DNA of 64,000 nucleotides from Phascolarctobacterium sp. (GCA_020024105.1 JAHHUH010000003.1:27947-91946); one strand, 5' to 3'. Shown: positions 26,642 to 35,130, counted from the stretch's first letter. Program-made: numbers and translations. The notes: generated from the sequence alone by a model not told the origin.

Positions 26642-26684
26642 GAAGCGTTTCGTTTAAATTTTGTTAAGCGAAACGCTTTCTTTT
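26642..26684 (+). terminator. Terminator/hairpin between dctP and dctQ
   Basis: GAAGCGTTTCG / CGAAACGCTTTC forms a strong stem followed by TTTT. It probably raises binding-protein levels above those of the permease. Confidence 0.75.
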
Positions 26685-26702
26685 ACGGAGGCTTAAAGAG
26701 CG

Positions 26703-27185
26703 ATGAACGAAAAATTTACATTCAGCCTGGGTAATATAGAAGAGATTATCGCATCTTTTTTCTTGATTATTACCACGGCTCTGGTTATTTTAAATATTAT
26801 TATGCGTTATTTTCTTAATTCTGGTATCATCTGGTCCGAGGAGGTTGCAACAGGCTGCTTCGTCTGGTCTGTTTTTATCGGGGGCATTGCTGCTTTTAAG
26901 CATCGTGGCCACGTAGGTGTGGATATTCTGGTAAAATTACTGCCACCCACTGCCAGATGGGGTGTTAATTTACTAATGGACATCATTTTAGTACTTTTGA
27001 ATAGTTACATGGCATATCTGGCTATGACCTATGTTATGATTACCCATACTAAGATGACTCCGGTTTTAGGGGTTTCCTCCGCTTACATCAGTGCAGTCGT
27101 ACCCATTTCCTTTGCGATGATGACTTTTTATGCTCTGCGCTTTGTCTGGCAGGATCTTGCTATGAAGAAGGAGGTTAAAGCATGA
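26703..27185 (+). CDS. TRAP transporter small permease (DctQ)
   Basis: The 160-residue protein has four hydrophobic segments and the DctQ pattern MRYFLNSGIIWSEEVATGCFVW, with the conserved EE before the second span, and FKHRGHVGVDIL. It pairs with DctM to form the membrane part of the transporter. The stop overlaps the dctM start (ATGA). Confidence 0.93.
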   Translation: MNEKFTFSLGNIEEIIASFFLIITTALVILNIIMRYFLNSGIIWSEEVATGCFVWSVFIGGIAAFKHRGHVGVDILVKLLPPTARWGVNLLMDIILVLLNSYMAYLAMTYVMITHTKMTPVLGVSSAYISAVVPISFAMMTFYALRFVWQDLAMKKEVKA

Positions 27186-28462
27186 TTGCCTATCTTCCTG
27201 TATTAATTGTTTTTGTACTATATTTTTCTAGTATTCCTATTTCCTATGCACTTTTTGGTGCTACGGTAACTTATTTTTCTTTTATTGATGCTTCTTCTCC
27301 GGCTCATTTAATGTTCCAGAGAATTATTACCAGCACTCAATCCTTCCCGTTATTGGCTATTCCTTTTTTCATTATGGCTGGTTCCATTATGAATTATTCC
27401 GGTATCAGCTCTAAGCTGATGAAGTTTACTGATGTTTTGACCGGTCATTTGTCTGGTGGTCTGGCTCAGGTTAACGTACTGCTCAGCCTGTTAATGGGTG
27501 GTGTGTCCGGCAGTGCAAATGCGGATGCGGCTATGCAGAGTAAAATGCTGGTACCGGAGATGGAGAAACGTGGTTACAGCAAGGCCTTTGCTTCCGTAGT
27601 AACTGCGGCATCCTCTGCTGTTACTCCGGTTATTCCCCCCGGTATTAACCTCATCGTCTATGCGCTGATTGCCAGTGTATCTGTTACTAAGATGTTCATG
27701 GCTGGTTATGTACCCGGCATCCTGATGGCTGTTGCCATGATGATTGTGGTTGCCGTTATTTCTAAAAAAAGAGGCTACAAGCCCTCACGTGAAAAACGTG
27801 CTACCTTCGGTGAATTTATGGCTCAGCTTAAGGAATCCATCTGGGCTCTGCTTTTCCCCTTTGGCATTATTGCTGGTCTGCGTATAGGTATGTTTACTCC
27901 TTCCGAGGCTGGTGCTGTAGCCGTTGTTTACTGCATTTTTGTGGGTGCAGTAATTTATAAGGAATTAAAGCTGGAGCACCTGTGGCCCATTATGAAGGAA
28001 ACTATCTATGGTACTAGCTCCGTTGTCTTCATTATCGTAGCAGCCTCCTTCTTTGGCTACTACATGAACTGGGAACGCATCCCTCAGCAAATTACCACCG
28101 GTATGCTGGATATTACCCAAAATAAATATCTGATGCTGATGATGGTAAATCTGCTACTCCTGGTTTTGGGCATGTTCCTGGAGGGCGGTGCAGCCCTGAT
28201 TATTTTGGCACCGCTTCTGGTACCGGTAATGACTAAGTTGGGCGTTGACCCTGTTCATTTTGGTATTATCTGCATTGTGAATATTATGATTGGCGGTCTG
28301 ACGCCACCCTTTGGGTCCATGATGTTTACGGTCTGTGCCATAACGAAAACGTCCTTAGGTGAGTTTATGAAGGAAGCAGTCCCCTTCATTATAGCCTTGT
28401 TGGTTGCACTACTCATCGTAACCTATTGCCCGGCACTCATTATGTTTATTCCCAATTTATAA
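27182..28462 (+). CDS. TRAP transporter large permease (DctM)
   Basis: The 426-residue sodium-coupled permease has about 12 hydrophobic segments, with PLLAIPFFIMAGSIMNYSGI, GGVSGSANADAAMQSKMLVPEM and MIGGLTPPFGSMMF as DctM signatures. It moves the solute delivered by DctP into the cell. A terminator separates it from glpK. Confidence 0.95.
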   Translation: MIAYLPVLIVFVLYFSSIPISYALFGATVTYFSFIDASSPAHLMFQRIITSTQSFPLLAIPFFIMAGSIMNYSGISSKLMKFTDVLTGHLSGGLAQVNVLLSLLMGGVSGSANADAAMQSKMLVPEMEKRGYSKAFASVVTAASSAVTPVIPPGINLIVYALIASVSVTKMFMAGYVPGILMAVAMMIVVAVISKKRGYKPSREKRATFGEFMAQLKESIWALLFPFGIIAGLRIGMFTPSEAGAVAVVYCIFVGAVIYKELKLEHLWPIMKETIYGTSSVVFIIVAASFFGYYMNWERIPQQITTGMLDITQNKYLMLMMVNLLLLVLGMFLEGGAALIILAPLLVPVMTKLGVDPVHFGIICIVNIMIGGLTPPFGSMMFTVCAITKTSLGEFMKEAVPFIIALLVALLIVTYCPALIMFIPNL

Positions 28463-28476
28463 TAGAAGTACTTTTG

Positions 28477-28522
28477 CAGCCCTTCTCGGCCCTTAGGGCT
28501 TGCAGAGGGGCTGTTTTTCTTT
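28477..28522 (+). terminator. Terminator between dctM and glpK
   Basis: CAGCCC / GGGCTG outer arms enclose an inner GCCCTTAGGGC hairpin, followed by TTTTTCTTTT. No separate promoter for glpK is evident, so read-through may supply it. Confidence 0.7.
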
Positions 28523-28551
28523 TACAATAGCAGCAGAAAGGTGTGTTGACC

Positions 28552-30045
28552 ATGGAAAAATATATTATGGCGCTGGATTTAGGTACTACCAGCTGTCGTT
28601 GTATTCTCTTTAATAAAGCAGGTAAAATCTGCAGTATCGCCCAAAAGGAATTTCCGCAGATTTATCCTCAGCCCGGTTGGGTGGAGCATGATGCCGAGGA
28701 AATTTGGGCAACCCAGAACGGCCTGATGTTCGAAGCAATGAGCAAGCTGGATGTCAGCTTTGCGGAGATGGCAGGCATTGGTATTACTAATCAGCGGGAA
28801 ACTACAGTAGTGTGGAATAAGCATACTGGTAAACCGGTGTATAATGCCATCGTCTGGCAGTGCCGTCGTACGGCAGCTTATTGTGACCAGCTGAAGGAGC
28901 AGGGCTATACTGAAACTATCCGTCAGAAAACAGGTCTCGTCCTGGATGCGTATTTCTCCGGCACGAAGCTGAAATGGATTTTGGACCATGTGGAAGGAGC
29001 TCGTGCTCAGGCCGAAGCGGGAGATTTACTTTTTGGTACGATTGAGACCTGGGTTATCTGGAAGCTGACTGGCGGCAAGGTACATATTACGGATTATTCC
29101 AATGCTTCTCGTACCATGCTCTTTAATATTCATACCCTGGAGTGGGATGAGGAGCTGCTGCAGCTGCTTGATATTCCCCGTCAGATGCTGCCGAAGCCCC
29201 AACCCTCCAGTCATGTGTATGGCTATACTGATAGTAAAATCTTTGGGGAACATGTTCCCATTGCCGGTGCTGCCGGTGACCAGCAATGCGCTCTTTTTGG
29301 ACAGACCTGCTTTGCTCCCGGTGAGGCTAAGAATACCTATGGTACGGGTGGCTTTATGCTAATGAATACCGGTACGAAACCGGTAAGCTCTAAAAATGGG
29401 TTAGTTACCACCATTGCCTGGGGCGTGGATGGTAAGGTGGAATATGCTCTGGAGGGTTCTATTTTTGTAGCTGGGGCAGCCATCCAATGGTTACGTGACG
29501 AAATGGGAATGCTACGTGAGGCGGCAGAATCTGAGGAGCTGGCCAAGTCCGTTCCGGATAATAACGGCTGTTACGTCGTGCCGGCCTTTGTCGGTTTAGG
29601 TGCACCCTATTGGGACCAGTATGCCCGTGGTGCCATTGTGGGATTAACAAGGGGCGTAAATCGTAAGCATATTGTTCGAGCAACCCTGGAGGCCATTGCT
29701 TACCAGGTATTCGATGTCCTCCAGGCAATGGAGGAGGACAGTGGTATCAAGTTATCCACGTTAGCGGTGGATGGTGGTGCCTGTGCCAATAATTTTATTA
29801 TGCAGTTCCAGGCAGATATTTTGAATCTACCCGTGGCCCGTCCCTGTTGTGTAGAAACTACGGCTATGGGCTCTGCTTATCTGGCCGGGTTGGCCGTAGG
29901 CTATTGGCAGAACAAAGCAGAAATCAAACAAAATCACAGTATTGCCCGTACCTTCCAGCCGCAGATGGAAGACGAACGGAGAGTAAAATTACTAGCCGGC
30001 TGGAAAAAAGCAGTAGAAGCAGCTTCTGTTCATATAGAGGCATAA
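28552..30045 (+). CDS. glpK: Glycerol kinase
   Basis: Glycerol kinase phosphorylates glycerol to glycerol 3-phosphate. The 497-residue FGGY-family protein has the phosphate loop ALDLGTTSCRC, the glycerol-contact region GITNQRETTVVWNKHTGKPVYNAIVWQCRRT, the ATPase motif YGTGGFMLMNTG, and VDGGACANNFIMQFQADI near the end. ATG 28552 (AAAGGTG 8 bases upstream) is preferred over upstream GTG/TTG codons. With GlpQ it converges on glycerol 3-phosphate. No glycerol facilitator or G3P dehydrogenase is in the window. Confidence 0.95.
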   Translation: MEKYIMALDLGTTSCRCILFNKAGKICSIAQKEFPQIYPQPGWVEHDAEEIWATQNGLMFEAMSKLDVSFAEMAGIGITNQRETTVVWNKHTGKPVYNAIVWQCRRTAAYCDQLKEQGYTETIRQKTGLVLDAYFSGTKLKWILDHVEGARAQAEAGDLLFGTIETWVIWKLTGGKVHITDYSNASRTMLFNIHTLEWDEELLQLLDIPRQMLPKPQPSSHVYGYTDSKIFGEHVPIAGAAGDQQCALFGQTCFAPGEAKNTYGTGGFMLMNTGTKPVSSKNGLVTTIAWGVDGKVEYALEGSIFVAGAAIQWLRDEMGMLREAAESEELAKSVPDNNGCYVVPAFVGLGAPYWDQYARGAIVGLTRGVNRKHIVRATLEAIAYQVFDVLQAMEEDSGIKLSTLAVDGGACANNFIMQFQADILNLPVARPCCVETTAMGSAYLAGLAVGYWQNKAEIKQNHSIARTFQPQMEDERRVKLLAGWKKAVEAASVHIEA

Positions 30046-30065
30046 AAATTTTAATTTATAAATAC

Positions 30066-30107
30066 AAAAGCTACCCTTCAAGTAAAATGAAGGGTAGCTT
30101 TTTTTAT
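30066..30107. terminator. Bidirectional terminator between glpK and the CDF gene
   Basis: AAAAGCTACCCTTCA / TGAAGGGTAGCTTTTT is a long perfect stem with A and T runs on the two sides, placed between convergent genes. Confidence 0.93.
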
Positions 30108-30110
30108 GAA

Positions 30111-31067
30111 TCAGCGACGTGGTAAAAAATTATCTTTGGGTAGTAGTTCGCGGGGAATATAGGCACAGCGTTTGGTGTTTCTTTGACTGACCGGGTTGAC
30201 GTGTACCATACAATGCTTTACCAGGGGAAAGTTCAGTTCAATTGCCACGTGGACAATTTCTGCTACATGGTGTGCCTGAACTAAGGTGAGATGGTCCTGG
30301 ACGCTGATTTCGATATCCACATAAATACGGTTACCGAACATGCGGGTGTGGATGGAATCCAAATATTCCACCTCGTCCAATCTTTCTACCAGATTACTGA
30401 TGGCCTGGGTGGTGGCAGGATCGCAGCTGTGGTCCACCATTTTTTCAATAGCATCAGTAAATATCTGCCAGGAGGCATGAAGAATCATACAGCAGATAAT
30501 AATACTGGTTAAAGGGTCTAGGATGGGATAGCCCATACGCGCGCCTAAAATACCAATAAAGCTGCCTACGGAGGAAAGGGCGTCGCTACGGTGATGCCAG
30601 GCGTCAGCCATAAGAGCACCGGAATTTATTTTATTAGCAGCTCTGCGGGTATACCAGAACATAGCCTCCTTGACCAGTACGGAGACTGCGGCTGCCCAAA
30701 GAGCCAGCTGACCGGGTACAAGCATTTCTTCTGCGTCTACAAAAAGAATTTTGTTTACACCGCTATAGCCGATGCCTACGGCTACCAGGGTTAACAGGAC
30801 GGAAAGAATAATAGCAGCGACACATTCCAGACGTTCGTGTCCATAGGGATGGTCCTGATCAGAAGCCTTATGGGACATTTTTACGCCAATGATGACGATA
30901 AAGGTACTAAAAACATCGGATGCTGAATGGATGGCATCGGAAATCATAGCGGCAGAATTGGCTACCAGACCTGCGGCTAATTTACCTAGAGCTAGAGCGA
31001 GATTAACTAAAATGCTATGGAAGGAAACTACCATGGCGATATGTTCATCACTATTTTTAAAGTTCAT
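30111..31067 (-). CDS. Cation diffusion facilitator (CDF) metal exporter
   Basis: The 318-residue protein has six membrane spans with the CDF metal-site helices (NSAAMISDAIHSASDVFS and ALMADAWHHRSDALSS) and the DHPYGHERLE signature, then a cytosolic C-terminal domain (VDIEISVQDHLTLVQAH). It would export divalent metal in exchange for protons. The leader holds a NiCo riboswitch, so cobalt and nickel are the likely cargo even though the family also moves zinc, iron and manganese. Confidence 0.93.
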   Translation of the reverse strand: MNFKNSDEHIAMVVSFHSILVNLALALGKLAAGLVANSAAMISDAIHSASDVFSTFIVIIGVKMSHKASDQDHPYGHERLECVAAIILSVLLTLVAVGIGYSGVNKILFVDAEEMLVPGQLALWAAAVSVLVKEAMFWYTRRAANKINSGALMADAWHHRSDALSSVGSFIGILGARMGYPILDPLTSIIICCMILHASWQIFTDAIEKMVDHSCDPATTQAISNLVERLDEVEYLDSIHTRMFGNRIYVDIEISVQDHLTLVQAHHVAEIVHVAIELNFPLVKHCMVHVNPVSQRNTKRCAYIPRELLPKDNFLPRR

Positions 31068-31101
31068 AAAGGTCCTCCTTACTTGTTGTAAATCTGCTTA
31101 G

Positions 31102-31146
31102 AAAAATAAAACGCCTGCGGAATAGTTTCACACTGTCCCGCAGACG
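31102..31146 (-). terminator. Riboswitch-controlled terminator before the CDF gene
   Basis: On the minus strand CGTCTGCGG (31146-31138) pairs with CCGCAGGCG (31120-31112), followed by TTTTATTTTT. The first arm is shared with the riboswitch core, so metal binding should block terminator formation and switch the gene on. Confidence 0.8.
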
Positions 31147-31206
31147 TAAAAAATCTGCTGCCTAAGGGCCCGATGTCCTGAAAAACAGTCCACCTGCTCA
31201 GCTTAT
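31131..31206 (-). promoter_or_regulatory. NiCo (czcD) riboswitch
   Basis: Read on the minus strand the leader shows CTGAGCAGG, then ATCGGGC, then GCGGGACAGT, in the order and spacing of NiCo riboswitch cores known to bind cobalt and nickel. The element lies between a good promoter and a terminator in front of a CDF exporter, the classic target class. Identification is from remembered consensus only. Confidence 0.75.
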
Positions 31207-31216
31207 TACTAGGTAA

Positions 31217-31245
31217 ATTGTATCACGAAAAGAGCATTAAGTCAA
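31217..31245 (-). promoter_or_regulatory. Promoter of the NiCo riboswitch-CDF unit
   Basis: On the minus strand TTGACT (31245-31240), 17 bases, TACAAT (31222-31217). Confidence 0.75.
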
Positions 31246-31302
31246 AAATAGTTAGGTATAGCTAATGAATAGAGTTACTAATAAGTTAGCGTTCTATAAC
31301 TG

Positions 31303-32565
31303 TTAATCCCTTAAGTATTTAATGACGCTTTGAGCGGCAATCGCACCATCATTAGCTGCGGTAACTACCTGACGGAGAATTTTATCGCAGCAGTCACCAG
31401 CACCATAAATGCCGGGAATTTTGGTGGACATATCCGGATTAACGATTAGATAGCCCTGGGGATTGGAAATGTCCAGATCTTTAGCAAAGCCGGTGGCCGG
31501 ATCGGCACCGATATAGGGGAAGATACCATGAGCAGTCAAATCCTGTACCGCACCAGTTTGCGTATTTTTTATACGCAAGCCGGAAACATGTTCATTTGTA
31601 ATTAAGACCTCTACCGGCTGCCAGAAGGGAAGAACTTTTATTTTAGGGTGTTTAAGCACCTTTTCCTGCACAATCTGATCCGCCCTATACTGGTCACGAC
31701 GAGCAACAATGGTGATCTCGGAAGCAAAATCAGTTAAATAAAGGGCTTCTTCAAAGGCTGCGTTACCGGCACCGACAATAATAACTGGTTTATCGCGATA
31801 GAAGGTTGCGTCGCAAACCGCACAGAAGCTGATGCCATGACCGACCATATCTGCTTCTCCAGGTACATTGAGCATACGTTCTACTGTACCGGTAGCGATA
31901 ATTACGGCGGGAGCGGTAAAGGTCTTGCCGCTGGCACAGTGAACCTGACGCTGTTTTCCTGCTAAAGTAATATTTTCTACGATTTCGTATAAATAGCTGG
32001 TGCCTAAGGTCATTGCCTGAGTATAGATATCATAGGCTAACTGGGAGCCGTTGACTGCCTGCAGACCGGGCCAGTTTTCTAGGGAGAATGTTTTAATAAG
32101 CTTGCCGCCTGGGGCATAGGATTCTAAAACCAGGGTTTTTAAGCCGGCACGGCGGGCATAAATGGAAGCGGTTAGGCCAGCAGGGCCGCCACCAATAATA
32201 ATCAGGTCGTAATGTTCATCAGGAGCTGCTTCTAATGGCGGTTCATTACCTAAAAGCTTCTCCAATCTGGACAGGAGGCGTTCCTTAGGAAGAAAGCCGG
32301 CGTAACGGGAGGCCAGCTCGCCGTCCTTGATAAAGAGGAGGCCGGGAATAAGGTTAACTTGAAAATATTCGGTCAGCTCTGGTTCCTGGTCCACATCAAG
32401 CTTTACTAGATCAATACGATCACCCATGATTTTTTCAATATCTTCCAGAACATAGCTTTCCATTTTGCAAGGACCGCACCAGGTAGCATAAAAGTCGATT
32501 AAAAAGGTTTTTTTTGCTGCAAGCATTGCACGTACTTCTGCGCCGCTAGGATGGAGAATTGCCAT
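31303..32565 (-). CDS. Thioredoxin-thioredoxin reductase fusion protein
   Basis: The 420-residue protein joins an N-terminal thioredoxin domain (about residues 1-108, active site WCGPC with Cys30 and Cys33, IPGLLFIKDGE as the cis-Pro region) to a full-length NADPH/FAD thioredoxin reductase (from about residue 118: IIIGGGPAGLTAS, redox pair CAVC in FCAVCDATF, IVGAGNAAFEEA for nucleotide binding, GIYGAGDCC near the end). It should pass electrons from NADPH through FAD and the CxxC pair to its own thioredoxin. The order is the reverse of the well-known Mycobacterium leprae fusion, where reductase comes first. The CxxC holds Val where CATC is usual. The gene stands alone. Confidence 0.92.
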   Translation of the reverse strand: MAILHPSGAEVRAMLAAKKTFLIDFYATWCGPCKMESYVLEDIEKIMGDRIDLVKLDVDQEPELTEYFQVNLIPGLLFIKDGELASRYAGFLPKERLLSRLEKLLGNEPPLEAAPDEHYDLIIIGGGPAGLTASIYARRAGLKTLVLESYAPGGKLIKTFSLENWPGLQAVNGSQLAYDIYTQAMTLGTSYLYEIVENITLAGKQRQVHCASGKTFTAPAVIIATGTVERMLNVPGEADMVGHGISFCAVCDATFYRDKPVIIVGAGNAAFEEALYLTDFASEITIVARRDQYRADQIVQEKVLKHPKIKVLPFWQPVEVLITNEHVSGLRIKNTQTGAVQDLTAHGIFPYIGADPATGFAKDLDISNPQGYLIVNPDMSTKIPGIYGAGDCCDKILRQVVTAANDGAIAAQSVIKYLRD

Positions 32566-32675
32566 AAATATACACGTCCTTTGTTCATAATTTCATATTT
32601 CTATTATATAACATATTATAAGCTGAAGGAGTGGAAGGGGCAGTGACTTTCTCACTAAAATTTTTTACAAACTTA

Positions 32676-32704
32676 TTGATGAATGGTTGCTCATATGTTA
32701 TAAT
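32676..32704 (+). promoter_or_regulatory. Promoter of the metal-transporting P-type ATPase
   Basis: TTGATG (32676-32681), 17 bases, TATAAT (32699-32704). The spacer contains TTGCTCATATG, which resembles one arm of the two downstream inverted repeats, so repressor binding here is plausible. The leader to the start codon is about 200 bases. Confidence 0.65.
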
Positions 32705-32741
32705 GCACTTAAGAAAAGTGCTTTGGTGTTTTTATTTTTTA

Positions 32742-32773
32742 AACAATATATGAACAAATGCTCATATATTGTT
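32742..32773 (+). promoter_or_regulatory. 12-bp perfect inverted repeat in the ATPase leader, ArsR/SmtB-like
   Basis: AACAATATATGA and TCATATATTGTT are perfect reverse complements separated by 8 bases. The TATATGAAC...GCTCATATA core resembles operators of ArsR/SmtB-family metal sensors such as CzrA and CadC. It lies downstream of the predicted start of transcription, so it may act as a roadblock operator or RNA hairpin. No ArsR gene is in the window. Confidence 0.5.
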
Positions 32774-32843
32774 CATTACTGAGGTAACCGGCCTTGAAGG
32801 ATAGGTTTTGAATAATTGTTCATGTAAATACTAAATTTTTCTA

Positions 32844-32870
32844 AAACCTGGGCAGGTTTAATATTTTTTT
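32844..32870 (+). terminator. Terminator-like hairpin in the ATPase leader
   Basis: AAACCT / AGGTTT stem with GGGC loop followed by AATATTTTTTT. The stem is short; it may attenuate transcription into the ATPase gene. Confidence 0.4.
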
Positions 32871-32877
32871 GCAAAAT

Positions 32878-32897
32878 ATATGAGCAATCACTCATAT
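32878..32897 (+). promoter_or_regulatory. Second ArsR/SmtB-like inverted repeat next to the ATPase ribosome site
   Basis: ATATGAG (32878-32884) and CTCATAT (32891-32897) form an inverted repeat with the same sequence style as the repeat at 32742-32773. It abuts the GAGGAGG ribosome site. Confidence 0.45.
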
Positions 32898-32909
32898 GAG
32901 GAGGTAAAA

Positions 32910-34946
32910 ATGGAACTAGAGGTTGTAAATAAGAAGATTTTGGTACCCAACGATAAAGATAACTGCCATGAACATCATCACCATGACGGCTGCTGTAACC
33001 ATGAGCATCATCATGAAGCCTGCGGACACGAACATCATCATGAAGCCTGCTGCTGTGGCCATGAGCATCATCACCATCATGACGGTTGCTGCTGTGGCCA
33101 TGAACATCATACTGAAGGTGGTAAGCTCTTCGTAGCAGAGCTGGTTCTTGGCGCAGTTCTATTTATAGCTGCTTTTCTGTTTGATGTTTTTCCTGAAGAA
33201 CTGCAGTTGCCGGTTTTGGTTGTAGCGTATTTGATTTTAGGCTGGCGTGTACTCTGGTCCTCTGCTAAAAGCATTGCTCGTGGTGAAGTTTTTGATGAAA
33301 ACTTTTTGATGTCCATTGCCACTTTGGGTGCTTTTGCCGTTCATGCCTGGGAAGAGGCTGTAGGTGTTATGCTTTTCTGTCGTTTAGGAGAGCTTTTTGA
33401 ACATCATGCAGCTTCTAAGAGCCGGATGCAGATTATGGAAGCGGTGGATATGCGTCCAGAAAATGTTAATCTGCTGGTGGAGGGTGAAACCAGGATTGTG
33501 CCTGCGGCCAGTGCCAAGGTGGGCGATGAATTATTGGTACGTGTCGGTGAAAGAATTCCCTTGGACTGCATCGTAGTCGAGGGTAATAGCTTTGTCGATA
33601 CCTCTCCCATTACTGGTGAGCCCGTTCCCCAACGTCGTCAAGCTGGTGATGTCGTAATGTCCGGTTGTATTAATACTACGGAGATGCTTAAGGTCAGAGT
33701 AACCAAGGTATTGGCTGAATCCATGGTCAGCAAGATTCTGGCCAGTGTGGAAAATGCGGCGGAGAGTAAGCCGGCAATGGATAAATTCATTACCCGTTTT
33801 GCAAAGGTATATACTCCCATTGTTGTAGTTATTGCAGCAGCGACAGCAATAATTCCTTCTTTAGTTACTGGTAATTGGCAGGAATGGGTATATACAGCCC
33901 TGACCTTCCTGGTTATCAGCTGTCCCTGTGCTTTGGTTTTAAGCGTACCCCTGTCTTATTTTGCCGGCGTGGGTACTGGTTCTAAATACGGTATCCTTTT
34001 TAAGGGTGCTGTGACTATGGATGTTATTAAGAATATAAAGGTTGTAGCTCTTGATAAAACAGGCACTTTGACTAAGGGTAATTTCGTTCTTCAGAAGGTA
34101 GTGCCCCAGGATATCAGTGAGGACGAGCTCTTGACCCTTTGTGCAGCGGCTGAGCAGAGCTCCAATCATCCTCTGGCCAAAAGTATTGTAGCAGCAGCTC
34201 AGGAACGAAGCTTAAGCCTTCCCCAACCGGAATATTTTAAGGAAATAGCCGGTGAGGGATTGGAGAGTAAATTAGACGGGAACGTGTTGCTTTGCGGTAA
34301 TGAAAAATTAATGGCACGTTATCAGGTTACTGTTACTGACAGCTCCCGTTGTGGTGGTAGCGAGGTTTTAGTGGCACGCAATGGTGTTTATGTAGGTAAG
34401 CTGATAGTTAATGATACCCTAAAAGAGGATACCGTAGCTTCTTTAGCTAAGCTGAAGAAGCTGGGCGTGAAAACAGTGCTTTTGACTGGTGATGTTCAGA
34501 ATGAAGCTGAACGGGTAGCCCGTTTAACCGGCGTGGATGAGGTTCGTGCAGGTCTGCTGCCCCAGGATAAGGTAACAGCACTCAAGGAGCTGCGCCAAAA
34601 ATATGGTCCGGTGCTCTTTGTAGGTGATGGTATTAACGATGCTCCTGTTTTGGCAGGTGCTGATGTAGGTGCCGCTATGGGCAGTGGTGCTGATGCCGCA
34701 TTGGAGGCTGCTGACGTGGTTTTCATGAATTCTGAAATGGATAGCCTGCCCAAGGGCTTTAAATTGGCGAAGCTTACGGCTGCCATTGCCTGGCAGAATG
34801 TGGTCATGGCTTTAGGTAGTAAAATTGCCATTATGATAGCAGGCCTCTTTGGTTATGCTTCTATGTGGGCAGCAGTTTTTGCTGATACTGGTATCGCCAT
34901 GCTCTGCGTTCTAAATGCTGTAAGGATTCTTTACAAAAAATTATAA
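32910..34946 (+). CDS. Heavy-metal translocating P-type ATPase (Zn/Cd/Pb class) with His-rich N-terminus
   Basis: The 678-residue P1B ATPase pumps a soft divalent metal out of the cytosol. It shows TGE in the actuator domain (SPITGEPVP), the metal-binding CPC helix (ISCPCALVLS), the phosphorylation site ALDKTGTLTKG and the hinge GDGINDAP. Residues about 20-70 are a His/Cys-rich tail built of repeated EHHH, HDGCC and CGHEHH units in place of the usual ferredoxin-like metal domain. The SCPCAL motif with this tail points to zinc or cadmium (ZntA/CadA class) rather than copper. ATG 32910 follows GAGGAGG, and the upstream in-frame ATG at 32880 lies inside an inverted repeat. Confidence 0.93.
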   Translation: MELEVVNKKILVPNDKDNCHEHHHHDGCCNHEHHHEACGHEHHHEACCCGHEHHHHHDGCCCGHEHHTEGGKLFVAELVLGAVLFIAAFLFDVFPEELQLPVLVVAYLILGWRVLWSSAKSIARGEVFDENFLMSIATLGAFAVHAWEEAVGVMLFCRLGELFEHHAASKSRMQIMEAVDMRPENVNLLVEGETRIVPAASAKVGDELLVRVGERIPLDCIVVEGNSFVDTSPITGEPVPQRRQAGDVVMSGCINTTEMLKVRVTKVLAESMVSKILASVENAAESKPAMDKFITRFAKVYTPIVVVIAAATAIIPSLVTGNWQEWVYTALTFLVISCPCALVLSVPLSYFAGVGTGSKYGILFKGAVTMDVIKNIKVVALDKTGTLTKGNFVLQKVVPQDISEDELLTLCAAAEQSSNHPLAKSIVAAAQERSLSLPQPEYFKEIAGEGLESKLDGNVLLCGNEKLMARYQVTVTDSSRCGGSEVLVARNGVYVGKLIVNDTLKEDTVASLAKLKKLGVKTVLLTGDVQNEAERVARLTGVDEVRAGLLPQDKVTALKELRQKYGPVLFVGDGINDAPVLAGADVGAAMGSGADAALEAADVVFMNSEMDSLPKGFKLAKLTAAIAWQNVVMALGSKIAIMIAGLFGYASMWAAVFADTGIAMLCVLNAVRILYKKL

Positions 34947-35007
34947 TAAATCACTCTTGCTACTTTTCTTAAAAGGTGCTAAGGTAAGAGGGACAAATAC
35001 ATAAACC

Positions 35008-35098
35008 GCTAGGGGCGCATTTTGCTGAGAGGACCTGGTCCGACCCTTTGAACCTGATATACGGATAATACCGGCGTAGGAAAGCGATTTTTGAGTTG
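35008..35098 (+). promoter_or_regulatory. TPP riboswitch (THI element)
   Basis: The conserved CTGAGAGGACC, GACCCTTTGAACCTGAT and GGATAATACCGGCGTAGGAAAGC strings of the thi-box appear in order. It senses thiamine diphosphate in the leader of thiC. Confidence 0.96.
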
Positions 35099-35130
35099 TA
35101 CCCCTAGGGGCTCAAAAAACCGATGAAACA

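Noticed and set aside
26642..26684. GAAGCGTTTCG...CGAAACGCTTTC read as a catabolite (cre-like) operator
   Set aside because: The palindrome lies between dctP and dctQ, forms a long stem and is followed by a T run, so an internal terminator explains it better.
33000..33120. His/Cys-codon repeats at the start of the P-type ATPase as a DNA tandem repeat or CRISPR-like array
   Set aside because: The repeats are irregular, in frame and encode a metal-binding tail; there are no unique spacers.
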